Program-made: the position numbers and the translations under genes
Part shown: piece by piece, positions 55,401-61,699 of the stretch
How positions within the stretch are numbered: the first letter of the stretch is position 1
Layout: each line of letters begins with the position of its first letter
Source: Plectrocnemia conspersa
Taxonomy: Eukaryota; Arthropoda; Insecta; Trichoptera; Polycentropodidae
DNA length: 64,000 nt
NCBI GenBank assembly: GCA_009617715.1
Contig: VTFK01000055.1
Span: forward strand, 558,001 to 622,000
Reading direction: 5' to 3'
The notes under the pieces: generated by a model
Database searches by the model: none
What the model was told of the DNA's origin: nothing
What the model saw: the letters and a program-made list of their open reading frames with translations, nothing else

Positions 55401-57098
55401 ACTTTTTAATATATATTAAAAAAAATATATTAAAGAAAGGCTTTGCGAATATTTTTTAAACAGTAAAAATATATTAAAAATATATTAATATATTAAAAAT
55501 AAAAATATATTAAGAATACCAGAAAACACATCCTTAGAAAGCATTCTCTTCATTACAAATACATAACTATGTGAATAAGCATTTTTTTCATTATATGATA
55601 TATTTATTTGCTATGTATATCTAAGTAATCTACATAATATTCATAAATAAAATAAAAATTAACGTTGTATAATAATTTAAAGCAAATAATGTACTATTGT
55701 TCTCTTACAACTTATTTGTCGAGAGCCTTGGATTTTTATTTTTATTTTGGGAGCCGTAAGATATAAACGTTTTTTATTTTAATAGATCTTTAAATTATAT
55801 ACGTCAGTTATAATCATACTTAATAAGTATGCTTCAAACTATATTGAAGGATACTTGATTGCTCAAAACCATGTTTTTCGTGTATCGAGATCAGCAACGA
55901 ATCTGATCTGTTTTTTTCCAATTTTGAAACAAAAAATCTCAATATATGTAATCAATGAGATGTCATATACACTGATTTTGAAAAGGCTTTAATTAAAAAA
56001 CTGTATATGTTTAGGTTTTCCCACAAAATTGTACAAAAAATTGAATCATACTATTAAAATAGTCATAAATATTTTTAATATGAGCAACACAAGTCCCTTT
56101 CAGGAATTTGTTCAAACTCAAGAACCATTTCTGAACTTTTTTAATTAAATGATTATTTTGGTATTCCAAATTATAAATCTTAATTCAAGAATTATGCAAA
56201 CTAAAGTGTCATAGAGAACGCTGACGAATCGTAAAAGTTAAAATGCGTCATCATAACAAAGCTGAGCATCTAAAAAAATTATTCAGATGTCGTTAACGTG
56301 TAGAGAGAACCTCCACTTGCTCTCAAAAGTGATTCAGCGATCTTTAGTGTAAGGTTCTCTAGCCAAAATATTCCCAATGAAATCGTAGGAATAGTATGAT
56401 CACGATCAAGACCGCAATCAATTTTATTTAATATTAATTTTAAATTGCATTATCCATACAGTTTTGTTTTAAAATATGAGTACATAATTCTAGTTTTAGT
56501 CTAATAAAATTTAATAAAATAAAAACTAGCAGTAAATATTGCTCAAATATAGCGATATATCTATAAAGTCATTAAGTTACAGCTTTTAATATAAAACATC
56601 AGCGCTATTTCAAAACTAATCGGATTAGAGAAAGATCCGGTTCTGCAAGGGTTCAAACTGGATTCTACAATACATAGACCGCATTCCCAGTGCAGCTGTC
56701 CTACTTGCTTTCATATTATTTTCGCGTATTGTTAAAAATTTATTGCCAGGAAGCCATTTCGAAACATTTCATTGATATTGTTCCATTGTCCGATTGAGAA
56801 AAGGAAAAGCAGCTCTAATGATTAGTTTTGGAAATCTCACCTTGAGCCCCTGACTGTGCGCCTCTGAAGCTGGGTCCACTCGCGAGACGAAGAAGCCGGT
56901 GGAGTGCTCTTTGCCCCCGCGAACGCTGAAGCCGAAGGTGGAAGGGGCCAAGGGTCTTCTGAGCCGGACCCTTCGGACCCCTCCGCTGCCTCCTGTCGTG
57001 GCGCCGGATGTTCCAGAGCCTGCGGAAGTTCCGGTCGTCGTGGAACCGGTTGAGGCCGTGAATCTCCCGCTGCCATAGTCTCCAGCGCCGCTCACCAT
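13417..57098 (-). CDS. USH1C: Harmonin (USH1C) homologue, full locus span
   Basis: Harmonin is a PDZ scaffold that, in vertebrates, links cadherin 23, myosin VIIa and SANS in stereocilia and brush border. Eight minus-strand exons (57098-56841, 36926-36818, 35995-35971, 35904-35740, 35673-35529, 33834-33641, 33581-33083, 33018-32767) give 549 in-phase codons. Four more (17243-17016, 15768-15220, 14090-13762, 13465-13417) add 385 codons with stop. The join 32767 to 17243 is phase 0 on both sides, giving 933 aa. Domains: Gly/Ser/Thr-rich start (1-40), PDZ1 (41-122), linker RHVGMIPVKDKPSDPLTW (human RHIGLIPVKSSPDEPLTW), PDZ2 (171-255), charged helical segment (about 470-520), proline-rich tail. 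The N-terminal harmonin homology domain and PDZ3 of the human protein are not seen. The PDZ1-linker-PDZ2 identity is strong. The tail being part of the same protein is inferred from phase and order. An extra exon in the 33-17 kb gap could exist. Confidence 0.85.
13762..14090 (-). CDS. Tail exon, Asn/Ser-rich
   Basis: 329 bp following in phase 0 from the previous exon: ENNAKNGALSFEYSDEPNAN, KRYSHAILPQPP, LELAKTESLPQNG, HIVPIKIGVQHKTIKFGQ. It could be misread as terminal because TAA immediately follows in frame. However, that TAA overlaps a strong donor (AC|GTAAGA), and a matching exon lies at 13465. Confidence 0.8.
14101..15219. other. Intron between tail exons (no further feature)
   Basis: AT-rich intron of about 1.1 kb with a poly-T run near 14560. 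No gene, element or conserved block seen. Confidence 0.5.
15220..15768 (-). CDS. Tail exon, proline-rich with WH2-like end
   Basis: 183 codons, phase 0 both ends (acceptor TTACAG, donor ACG|GTGAGA). Begins MPLNDDIKVSNSEVK, has SKAPPPPPLKK (SH3/EVH1-type ligand look), TPTPDYDTVIRVT, and ends LQSELTQMLSRSNLRKKTET. That end is a short amphipathic helix plus basic patch, loosely like an actin-binding WH2 motif. The WH2 idea is inference only. Human harmonin b also has a proline-serine-threonine-rich region after its coiled coils. Confidence 0.85.
15862..16205. mobile_element. Foldback element family FB-1, copy A
   Basis: Shares long blocks with 22622-22960 (inverted) and 47401-47614. These are AATTCAAGGGGAAACAAATG with a run of C/G-rich pentamers, CCGAATTTTGACCAAT with GGAGAGCG, and GTCAAAAGTAATAAAATCGTG. 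It ends in a perfect 14-bp inverted repeat CGCCGTCGCAGTGA (16158-16171 with 16192-16205). No ORF; it lies in the intron between tail exons. Confidence 0.7.
16595..16852. mobile_element. hAT-type MITE, copy 1
   Basis: 258 bp bounded by CAGTGGCGTAGCTAGG and the inverted CATAGCTACACCACTG. It is flanked by a perfect 8-bp target duplication AGCTATGT (16587-16594 and 16853-16860). 8-bp duplications and CAGxG ends are typical of hAT elements. Interior contains GCCGCC-rich subterminal blocks. Non-coding. Confidence 0.92.
17016..17243 (-). CDS. Tail exon with Asn-Gly-Ile repeats and polyproline
   Basis: 228 bp, phase 0 to phase 0. It begins DLKSDTYSRISTIPREKP, then about ten Asn-Gly-Ile/Thr triplets encoded by a 9-bp minisatellite, then KRNIKSPSM and eight prolines. 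Acceptor TTTTTCAG, donor CCG|GTAATA. It can be joined either from the harmonin exon ending at 32767 or from the alternative first exon at 21913. Confidence 0.8.
17086..17177. repeat. 9-bp coding minisatellite (GATTCCATT)n
   Basis: About ten units of GATTCCATT/GATTCCGTT within a coding exon. On the minus strand they read Asn-Gly-Ile. Units are nearly identical, differing mainly by C/T at one synonymous position, which suggests recent expansion. Confidence 0.9.
18852..19147 (-). mobile_element. tRNA-derived SINE, copy 1
   Basis: On the minus strand the head contains a pol III B-box-like GGTTCGAGCCCC and an anticodon-arm-like TCAGA...TCTGA. The body ends with the conserved tail CATTGTAACGCATTGGGC and TTACGCCTGTC. 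This copy lacks the A-box segment found in the copy at 32425. It lies in a harmonin-locus intron. Confidence 0.75.
19684..19732. repeat. Perfect 21-bp inverted repeat (hairpin)
   Basis: Arms 19684-19704 (beginning ATTTTAGTTCATTATC) and 19712-19732 are perfect reverse complements around a 7-nt ATATATA loop. It is isolated in intronic AT-rich DNA and not part of a recognised element. Confidence 0.9.
20400..20640 (+). repeat. Dispersed repeat family C, copy 1
   Basis: Contains GTTATGACCATAATAATTAC, TCGTAATCGACAACG and ATTTTAAAATTGCTGATT, and a second partial GTTATGGCCATAATAATTAG at about 20618. Related copies lie at about 21640-21870 and 23640-23870, all on the same strand. No coding content; nature unknown. 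Confidence 0.55.
21640..21870 (+). repeat. Dispersed repeat family C, copy 2
   Basis: Shares GATTGTTATGACCATATTAA, TCGTAATCGATGACGCTAC and TTTTAAAATGGCCGATTT with the other two copies. Ends 40-50 bp before the alternative first exon at 21913. Confidence 0.55.
21913..21957 (-). CDS. Alternative first exon: start of a short C-terminal isoform
   Basis: ATG at 21957-21955 opens MGGRTKPLFVFQAYE and runs to a strong donor (GAA|GTAAGT), phase 0, matching the acceptor at 17243. An in-frame TGA lies 10-12 nt upstream and no acceptor lies between them, so this is a true first coding exon rather than an internal one. With the four following exons it gives a 399-aa proline-rich protein. It may be a short isoform of the harmonin locus or a separate downstream gene. 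I do not recognise the protein. Confidence 0.7.
21958..22440 (-). promoter_or_regulatory. Relatively GC-rich region upstream of the alternative first exon
   Basis: A locally GC- and CpG-richer block (for example CGTCTGTCGGCGCCGGCAG near 22060 and GCGATCGGAAGCGTGACG near 22280) immediately 5' of the MGGRTKPLF start, inside a long AT-rich intron. This is what a promoter plus 5' UTR of a downstream isoform would look like. No TATA box or initiator can be assigned with confidence. Confidence 0.45.
22622..22960. mobile_element. Foldback element family FB-1, copy B
   Basis: Inverted relative to copy A. Contains GTCAAAAGCGATATTTG, GCTCTCTTATTGGTCAAAAT, the C/G-rich CTCCCTCCCCCAATGG block and TTGTTCCCCTTAAATTTAGA. 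Diverged and non-coding. A frame across it resembles no protein. Confidence 0.65.
22961..32424. other. Long AT-rich intron interior
   Basis: No coding exon recognised. Contents: a repeat-C copy (23640-23870), a GC-richer patch near 24440-24500, mildly GC-rich conserved-looking blocks at about 25960-26330 and 29820-30380, a C-rich tract near 28866-28880, and a short shared motif ATCAGGACCA(T/C)CCATAA at about 27523 and 31090. The rest is AT-rich sequence with no assignable feature. Confidence 0.4.
23640..23870 (+). repeat. Dispersed repeat family C, copy 3
   Basis: Shares GCGATTGTTATGGCCATAAT, TACGACGCTTTGACATATT and TTTTAAAATGGCCGATTTAG with the copies at 21640 and 20400. Same strand. Confidence 0.55.
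32425..32702 (-). mobile_element. tRNA-derived SINE, copy 2 (with A box)
   Basis: Minus-strand head GGAATAGCGCAGTCCGTAAC carries an A-box-like TAGCGCAGTCCG. It is followed by the anticodon-arm-like stem and a degenerate B box (GGTTTGAGCC). It ends 65 bp from the harmonin exon donor at 32766. Confidence 0.75.
32767..33018 (-). CDS. USH1C: Harmonin coding exon 8 (charged, predicted coiled coil)
   Basis: 84 codons rich in Lys and Glu: QMEESRKNKILKGVDDEKK, then DALMDEFRKAHRKMF. This fits the coiled-coil region after PDZ2 in harmonin. It ends in phase 0 at ACA|GTGAGT, so at least one more exon follows. The next phase-0 exon found on this strand is at 17243. Confidence 0.85.
33083..33581 (-). CDS. 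USH1C: Harmonin coding exon 7 (divergent central region)
   Basis: 499 bp continuing in frame from exon 6 (LEDR|LTQLDSGRYRIKTWEHRNF). The 166 residues are polar, with a Ser run (SNSSFDSGSATNSSSSSLSS) and a terminal helical ELQRRSQ. I recognise no domain. Placement rests on splice sites, phase and position. Confidence 0.85.
33641..33834 (-). CDS. USH1C: Harmonin coding exon 6 (end of PDZ2, Ser-rich linker)
   Basis: 194 bp. AVSLMKQAKRLDLWIKTGAG closes PDZ2 (human [21 protein letters not shown]). A Ser-rich acidic linker (SSGYNSSASSATGDQSPSSS) follows. Donor AG|GTATGT, phase 2. Confidence 0.94.
34735..35100 (+). repeat. Dispersed repeat family B, copy interrupted by the palindrome
   Basis: Starts with a SINE-tail-like AGGCGTTAGCCAATGTG and continues after the palindrome with GTCTGTAAAGCAGTGACATT, TATGCACGATCTAGC, CATCCGTAAGAATAGG and AAAATTTAGGAAAACTTAAT. 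Matching blocks lie at 50970-51060, and partially at 20885-20990 and 27990-28070. Confidence 0.55.
34788..34921. repeat. 134-bp near-perfect palindrome, copy 2
   Basis: Arms 34788-34848 and 34861-34921 are reverse complements with three mismatches in 61 bp, around a 12-nt centre. Motifs include GAGATACATTCCCTTTCGCT and GTGTTAAGTGATAAGGGCG. The flanks carry similar GGTAAATA sequences, a possible target duplication. It sits inside another repeat (family B), so it is a nested insertion. Confidence 0.88.
35529..35673 (-). CDS. USH1C: Harmonin coding exon 5 (PDZ2 core)
   Basis: 145 bp encoding ICKGPDWRPGIFVQF, GIARESGLRPGDQIMQCNG and IDFRDIQFGE. It aligns with human PDZ2 (SGPIQKPGIFISHV, GLEIGDQIVEVNGVDF). 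Phase 0 end at a GAA|GTGAGT donor. Confidence 0.95.
35740..35904 (-). CDS. USH1C: Harmonin coding exon 4 (linker and start of PDZ2)
   Basis: 165 bp. Encodes SDPLTWRMIPETMLHSE, a linker, then VRLTLYVPSRSKLGCG, the first strand and carboxylate loop of PDZ2 (human VFISLVGSRGLGCS). Ends in phase 2 before GTCAGT. Confidence 0.93.
35971..35995 (-). CDS. USH1C: Harmonin 25-nt microexon (inter-PDZ linker)
   Basis: Bounded by CAG|AC and GA|GTAAGT. It contributes HVGMIPVK plus split codons and bridges exon 2 (phase 1) and exon 4 (one leftover base) exactly. The resulting peptide RHVGMIPVKDKPSDPLTW matches the human linker RHIGLIPVKSSPDEPLTW, which is strong support for an exon too short for ORF scanning. 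Confidence 0.9.
36000..36817. other. Intron between microexon and harmonin exon 2
   Basis: AT-rich intron of about 0.8 kb. Nothing further seen. Confidence 0.5.
36818..36926 (-). CDS. USH1C: Harmonin coding exon 2 (second half of PDZ1)
   Basis: 109 bp encoding VGDQVVRVNGFRVGDALHKE and on to YLKLKVR. It completes the PDZ1 fold, with the GDQ-VNG strand and the helix carrying the binding-site His (H of ALHKE). It is separated from exon 1 by about 19.9 kb of intron. It ends in phase 1 with donor C|GTGAGT. Confidence 0.93.
38033..38174 (-). mobile_element. tRNA-derived SINE, copy 3 (internally deleted)
   Basis: Head with B box GGTTCGAGCCTCG and ACTAGT-variant anticodon arm, fused to a shortened body that retains the TACCAACTG block. 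Same orientation as the other copies. Confidence 0.7.
38260..38575 (-). pseudogene. Decayed Tc1/mariner-superfamily transposase 3' end
   Basis: On the minus strand, PRSCDLMPLDF (the third catalytic Asp region) is followed, after a frameshift, by GLHFDRVYANKPETLEHLKT and NIRQVIAKLHRKV. This resembles the C-terminus of IS630/Tc1/mariner-type transposases in insects (DLTPLDFFLWG then VYA-P-T-LK-I). The lower-coordinate end, AGGGTGATCCAACTT near 38272, may be the terminal repeat. Only the 3' end is left, and it is frameshifted. It lies in the large intron between harmonin exons 1 and 2. Confidence 0.7.
38731..38968 (-). mobile_element. tRNA-derived SINE, copy 4 (degenerate)
   Basis: Retains the tail (CATTGTAACGCATTAGAC on the minus strand) and a diverged head with GGATTCGAGCCTCGG. 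More mutated than the other copies, so older. Confidence 0.65.
39327..39420. mobile_element. Solo piggyBac-like end with palindromic subterminal repeats
   Basis: TTAACCCTTG at 39327-39336 is followed by two copies of TCGTAAGGTGCGT, each part of a short palindrome (GGTGCGTGAGACGCACC and GGTGCGTCAGGCGCACC). These resemble transposon-end binding sites. No matching right end was found downstream, so the element is truncated or its boundary is lost. Confidence 0.45.
39816..39908. repeat. Perfect 29-bp inverted repeat (hairpin)
   Basis: Arms 39816-39844 (starting GTGCTATCGCTGAATATAG) and 39880-39908 are exact reverse complements. With one mismatch the pairing extends into the A-rich/T-rich interior, giving arms of about 45 bp. 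Not part of a recognised element. Confidence 0.92.
40240..40680. promoter_or_regulatory. GC-rich island in the first harmonin intron
   Basis: About 440 bp with clearly higher GC and CpG content than its surroundings (for example AGGAAGCCGCCGGCATTCG and TGTGGCGCGCGCGATCG), no long ORF and no repeat copy in the window. This composition fits a conserved non-coding element, an enhancer, or an alternative promoter for the PDZ-encoding transcript. Function is inferred. Confidence 0.35.
41351..41805. mobile_element. GC-rich TIR element with 9-bp target duplication
   Basis: Begins GGCACCCCGACAAAGCCGCG and ends with the inverted CGCGGCTTTGTCGGGTCCCC. It is flanked by identical ACCTCGGAG at 41342-41350 and 41806-41814. 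The right subterminal region holds degenerate tandem copies of a GTCGGCGCGG(G)ATT-like unit (41690-41800). It is 455 bp and non-coding. A 9-bp duplication would suit Mutator-like elements, but the family is not certain. Confidence 0.85.
42380..42960. promoter_or_regulatory. GC-richer non-coding island
   Basis: About 580 bp of raised GC with motifs such as GATCGTGCCGTACGCACGAG and ATCGCGAATCACTGGCACG. A 100-codon minus-strand frame exists but has the look of chance sequence (Met/Ser-rich, no domain). Candidate regulatory region or alternative 5' exon of the harmonin locus. Confidence 0.3.
44100..44420. promoter_or_regulatory. GC-richer island with CACGTG E-box
   Basis: About 320 bp of non-repetitive higher-GC DNA in the same intron, including CCACCCACGTGGCG (a palindromic E-box) and GCCTCGGGCGCCGAATCC. 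Both strands carry short open frames that look incidental. Candidate enhancer. Confidence 0.3.
45300..45960 (+). repeat. Degenerate tandem array, unit about 125-160 bp
   Basis: A core like TTTGACACGAAACTATGA with ATATCATTTCTG recurs near 45336, 45495, 45635, 45773 and 45899 (spacings about 159, 140, 138, 126). Between cores lie shared elements such as TGTTATTAGTTTTTT and ATTTTGTTATA. An outlying copy is near 46432 and a weaker one near 43400. AT-rich, satellite-like and strongly diverged. Confidence 0.6.
47401..47614. mobile_element. Foldback element family FB-1, copy C (long inverted repeat)
   Basis: Left arm 47401-47499 and right arm 47519-47614 are reverse complements at roughly 90%. Motifs include CCGAATTTTGGTCAATAGG, GTCAAAAGCAATAAAATCG and GGCGCCGTCGC at the inner ends. 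It is the most symmetrical of the three family members. No ORF. Confidence 0.85.
48870..49340. other. GC-mixed intronic island
   Basis: Moderately GC-richer block with an ATC triplet run near 48933 and CCCCGCGCGTCGATG near 49310. No convincing exon. Confidence 0.25.
50970..51060 (+). repeat. Dispersed repeat family B, copy 2
   Basis: Shares ACTATGCACGATCGATTT, ACACATCCGTGAGATTAGG and AAAATTTAGGAAAACCTAAT with 34980-35095. It is followed by a short inverted pair ATCGGAATTA / TAATTCCGAT, which recurs near 60708-60745. Confidence 0.6.
51464..51729. mobile_element. hAT-type MITE, copy 2
   Basis: 266 bp, same family and orientation as 16595-16852, with CAGTGGCGTAGCTAGG and CATAGCTACGCCACTG ends. 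Perfect 8-bp target duplication TTTTAATC (51456-51463 and 51730-51737). The two copies are closely similar throughout. An ORF spanning this copy is not a gene. Confidence 0.93.
51740..56840. other. AT-rich intron interior (3' side of harmonin exon 1)
   Basis: About 5 kb of very AT-rich intron. I find no exon, no transposon motif and no clear repeat apart from simple A/T runs. A plus-strand frame at 54925-55164 encodes only a hydrophobic AT-biased peptide and is not supported. Confidence 0.5.
56841..57098 (-). CDS. USH1C: Harmonin coding exon 1 (start and first half of PDZ1)
   Basis: 86 codons, phase 0, donor AAG|GTGAG. ATG at 57098-57096 in context GAAGATGG. Residues 1-40 are Gly/Ser/Thr-rich. 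Residues 41-86 open PDZ1: VRRVRLRRPL, the carboxylate-binding loop STFGFSVRGG, then GFFVSRVDPASEA. Human harmonin has KVRLDRLHPEGLGLSVRGG at this point. A strong acceptor (TTATTTTCAG) lies about 20 nt upstream of the ATG, so a non-coding 5' exon probably lies at higher coordinates. Local GC is far above its surroundings. Confidence 0.9.
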
Positions 57099-60000
57099 CT
57101 TCGTCTAGCTTTTATAGACCACCTGAAATAATAATAAAATATAATTACATATCGAAAGCCTTCCAAGCCTTCCAAATTATTTGAGTCTTGATGATGTATT
57201 ACATATAAATACATATAATCTTTAAGTGAATAAATGCGGTTATTAGCAGTTGAATTCAATTGCCACCCCAATAAGATTTCAGCATTTCTGACATCCTTTG
57301 AAGGATACTAACAGCAAAGAAAGTGATCGAGAAGATTTATCGAACTAGAACTAGACAATAAGTACAATATAATTTTTAATGAAAAAAAAAAAAAAATATA
57401 TACAATGTATAATTTTAAAAAAAAAATTAAAATGAGTTTCAACACATTTTTTCTTACATCAAATCATTGTTTAAGACTTGTTGATAGTATATTGTAAAAA
57501 TATTTTAGTGTACTAATTTATTTTTTAAGCTCTTGACATCAATAAATTTATGGATGGTAATTAAAAAGTGAATACAAAGTTTATCTTTATTATGACTAAA
57601 ACGTAAATTGTAAGCACACGCATCTTAAATATTAAAAAAGTGACAAACGAGAGTTTCGCCCACCAATTAACACCGCATCACCAATTAACTACTACAGTTG
57701 ACACATTTACTCAAATCTCTCATAATTAACAGATGCTACCCAAAAAGAGCTAATTGTTATTTGACTTTATAATTCATACAAATTTCGCACCAAATGTCCA
57801 GCGGTGTGAACCGCACACTTTCTAAACTCACTTTTTTTCGTAGCACATTTCATTTCATTAGCATCAATGATCACTTTCGCACTATATAATTTCGAATTGC
57901 ATAAGACACAATATTGAATAAGGGCCTTGTCATGATCTACTACTACCCACTAGTATCAGCATATTATGCAAATGTTGACAAATTTGCATAATGGCAAATA
58001 GCCGCTGAGTCGGTTATTGGCTTTCTACCGTACTACAAGTAAATATGCACTACAAAGAAACACGCTTTGAGTTCTGCGTGCCATATACTTGTATAGATTC
58101 TAAAGATTATTTTTTGAACCATGCCAGGAGATGGTTAACATATCTTTGCATTTTAATTAGTTATCAATGTCTTAGATCTTGAAGCAATACAGACAAACTG
58201 CGATAAACTTGGGTTACTTACAGATGCGCTAATATAATATAATTTCAATGAGCGATAAAAACACCTAATTTTAAAATCACATTTCCATGATTATTGCTAG
58301 TCATTTATTAAAAAAGCAATAATAATCTGATTAATCATAGTTTTACGTTTGTAGTGCTAAACTTTCTTAAAAAAATATACAATACACAAAGACACAAAAA
58401 TTCTCAAAATAATCAAAAACATTCAGACACAAAACTGAACATTCTTGTTTATATAATATATAGAGAGAAAATAAAAAAACATTTTTTTTTTAAATAAAAA
58501 AATACATGACTTTATTATTTATTTTGAAGTATTTTTATTATTATTAAACTAAACTGTATAACAAGATTTTTATGACACATAATATTTATATATGCTATAT
58601 TTTTATATAATGGATGCTGAATTATTTTTATTTTTATTCGACAAAATAACTGTATTTTTCTTATAATTTTATATATATTATGATATTTTATACATATTTT
58701 AATCATTAAAAAAAGTTTATAGATTATAAATATCTGTTTTTAAGAAAAAATCATACATACAGTATTTTTAAGTAGATTCTATATATGACTAGTTATATTT
58801 TATATCATACCTAAAATGTATTTATTTTACGTTAAAAATAAAATAAAATATGCAACGTAAATCTAAGTAAAAAAAATTCAATTAAAAAATATTTTTCAAG
58901 GGTAAAGAATAGAAAAACGATTTCCCGCAAATAATCAATCGATAGATTCTACCGGAAAATTCATTGTTTCATTAATATATGTAAATTCATATTAGAAACT
59001 AAATTACTATTTAATATTAAAACTATTATATTTTCACACTTTGTTTAATAATTATCTAATTATATTTATTCATGTATAAATAAAAAAGTTTCTCTTCACA
59101 CTTTTTTATTTTTTAAAAGTCAAATCTATAACAAGTAAAACTTTTCAGTCATTAATTTTATATCGTAACTAATTAATTTTATCACAAAATTATAAAAACG
59201 TGTAATGAGATATTTTAAAATATTTTAAAAATCTAAATTTATTATTTATAGACTACACTCATCTGCAAAAACATTTAAAACTAATTGATTCTTTTAACTC
59301 GTACATTGTATAGATCTATATCTATTATTTTAAAATGCTAATTGAAAACATTTTTGTATGAAAACAAGGAAAATCATTACACAAGAATTCAAATACCACA
59401 CATTGAACACCGAAGGCCATTTTTGAGTGCATAACTTAAAATTCATATGTATAGTATTTCCACACAAGAAAGAGGCGTGTAATTAGCTAACGCGTTTACA
59501 ATAAAACAGCTCCCACGGAGTAGTTAAAATTTAGTCTCTCTTTCACAGAAACACAGTTATGCCTTACTGGAAATTGTGATTCAAGATTGAGTTTAATCTA
59601 TGCGCGCCCAATTTTGTGTTTTCAAAAATAATATAATAAATCATTTCGATGTGAACCGCCATTATGTGTTAATGAATACAAAGAATGGGTTTGGAAAAAA
59701 TAAATAAAATCATAACAATATAATTTTACGACAACGTGTACGTTTAATGTGCAACGTGCGGTTGAACATTCACGAATTTGGGTTGTCGTTCTCGATTGCC
59801 ATCTGAGCAGATTTGTGCATTACTGTCCACACAGGGCTTTTTAAACGAATCAAAATTAAATTATTAAAAAAATAATCAACAATAAATATTTGTTTCATTG
59901 TTTAAACTTACTGTATATTTAATTTAATTAGGACCATCGTGAAAAATAATACATAGTATTATTACAATACACAAAATAATAAGCAACTAAAATAAAAAAA

Positions 60001-60840
60001 TAATTAGCGTAAAAAACATAATACAAAAAAAAAAGATTCTCAACGCATAACAATAATATCAATTATTTTATAAAAATAATATTTAACATAATTTTTATAG
60101 TTCAATACCAAAGAATATTATTTTTACTGAAATAATCAATGCAATATTATGCTACAATCAATTATAATCAATAATCAACAATCAAAATATTTTTAAATTA
60201 TTCAAAAAAAAAAAAAAATATTCGATTTTAATATAAAAAAAAATCTGATTTTATAAAATATAACAATCAAGAACATTTCATAAATATTTGGAGTTTTAAA
60301 CCATTTTTTATGAATAAATTGTATTTTGCATGGGTAATAAATATAGAAAATTGCATGTACAATACTTATATTTTATGTGCGTAATACTTTGATGAACTCT
60401 GCATAAATTTTAACGGTGTATCACTGACAACAATAAAAAATAAAAAACGATGTTTTTTAACAAAAAATATACAATATCTAAAAATATGATCTTATAAGAA
60501 AAATATATCAACGCCTAGTTTTTCATGTAAATTTATGATTTTACTATAATAACTGTAAATAAAAATTGAATACATATAAAATATACTTTATGAGCAGAAA
60601 TAGTTCATTATTAGAGAATTTTCATTATTATTTATATTCGACCTGGATCATCGCGATTCATCTGTAAAATAAAGAAAGTCTAGGTAAATTAAATCTGTGA
60701 CGATCAATCGGAATTATAATTATATAATAAACAATAATTCCGATCGCCTAGATACGATAGAAATTGAAATGGTATTCGTATCCAGATCTTTCAGGTTAAT
60801 AGTCAGCGACTTATACCATTCGTTTTTTTATTTAATTTTT
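57099..60840. other. Upstream region of harmonin
   Basis: Should contain the 5' UTR exon(s) and main promoter of the minus-strand harmonin gene, but none can be fixed by eye. The stretch from 57640 to 58100 is less AT-biased and includes an octamer palindrome (57963-57992). A second mild GC patch lies at 59460-59850. The rest is AT-rich. Confidence 0.35.
57963..57992. promoter_or_regulatory. Palindromic pair of octamer (POU-type) motifs
   Basis: ATTATGCAAAT and its exact reverse complement ATTTGCATAAT are separated by 8 bp. Each arm contains the octamer ATGCAAAT recognised by POU-domain factors. It lies about 870 bp upstream of the harmonin start codon. Function is inferred from the motif only. 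Confidence 0.4.
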
Positions 60841-61115
60841 GACAGGCGTAAGCCCAATGCGTTACAAAGGGGTAAATCTGTACCAACTGAGTAAATCAAT
60901 CAGATATAATGAATATCTACAAGTAAGTATTAACCACCAGGCTGAAAGTATGAGAATCGGTGATATTTATATTAATAATTATATACTATTATGTGTAATA
61001 TAACTAATAACCAATAGAATACAATGCAGTTGAGAACGTTTTTTTTAATAATAGCGCATTTTTTATAAATAAATTCGAGAGCCGCTGCTGGGGCTCGAAC
61101 CCGCAACCTCAGAAA
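60841..61115 (-). mobile_element. tRNA-derived SINE, copy 5 (head-truncated)
   Basis: Starts exactly at GACAGGCGTAAGCCCAATGC on the plus strand, contains the full body and the B box GGTTCGAGCCCC, and breaks off before the anticodon arm is complete. Lies upstream of the harmonin gene. Confidence 0.72.
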
Positions 61116-61499
61116 TTCAGTATTGGGCAATTGAAAAATAAATATATGCTACATACTAAAAATATATATATAGCACATTATAACCGGACATTAAAATATA
61201 TTTTAAACATATTAAAAAAACACACGTTTATTGATTCAATATAATAAATGATTCATAATTGTTATCACTATTATATTTTTTTGCCGATGCGTATTAATTT
61301 ATGGTATATGTTATCAATAAGGTTTATATCAATCGTCATAATAATCATTAGAAATAGAAGAAGAATTAGAAAAACGATTATCAGTGGCGTGAATTAAACC
61401 AAGGGCAATTTCACGCAATATAGTTTTATCGCCATTGTTACGCCTGTAATTTTCTTGGTCGTTTAATCAACAGATTAACTATTGCAATGGTTCGATAAA

Positions 61500-61690
61500 A
61501 CATTTATTTATTTATTTATTTACATGCTCATAACATCATACAATCGGCTTCGGGTAGTAGATCGCCGGTGATGGAGGCCGGAAAAAGATCATCGCTCTCA
61601 TGAGGTCATTGTCACCTGAGCCAGTGGCTGGACTGGTGGCTATTACAGGTGTCGGTAATCTTTGGATCTATGTCATCACTTTTTCTCGTT
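61500..61690 (-). mobile_element. Possible LINE 3' end with (TAAA)n tail
   Basis: On the minus strand a GC-richer segment (ACTGGCTCAGGTGACAATGA, then CTTTTTCCGGCCTCC) ends in GTAAATAAATAAATAAATG. This is the arrangement of a non-LTR retrotransposon 3' end with a microsatellite tail. No RT motif remains. Confidence 0.4.
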
Positions 61691-61699
61691 TTCGAAAAA

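Noticed and set aside
57109..57116. TATAAAAG on the minus strand just upstream of the harmonin ATG
   Set aside because: It is only about 11 nt from the ATG, so transcription would start inside the coding region. A splice acceptor next to it explains the context better.
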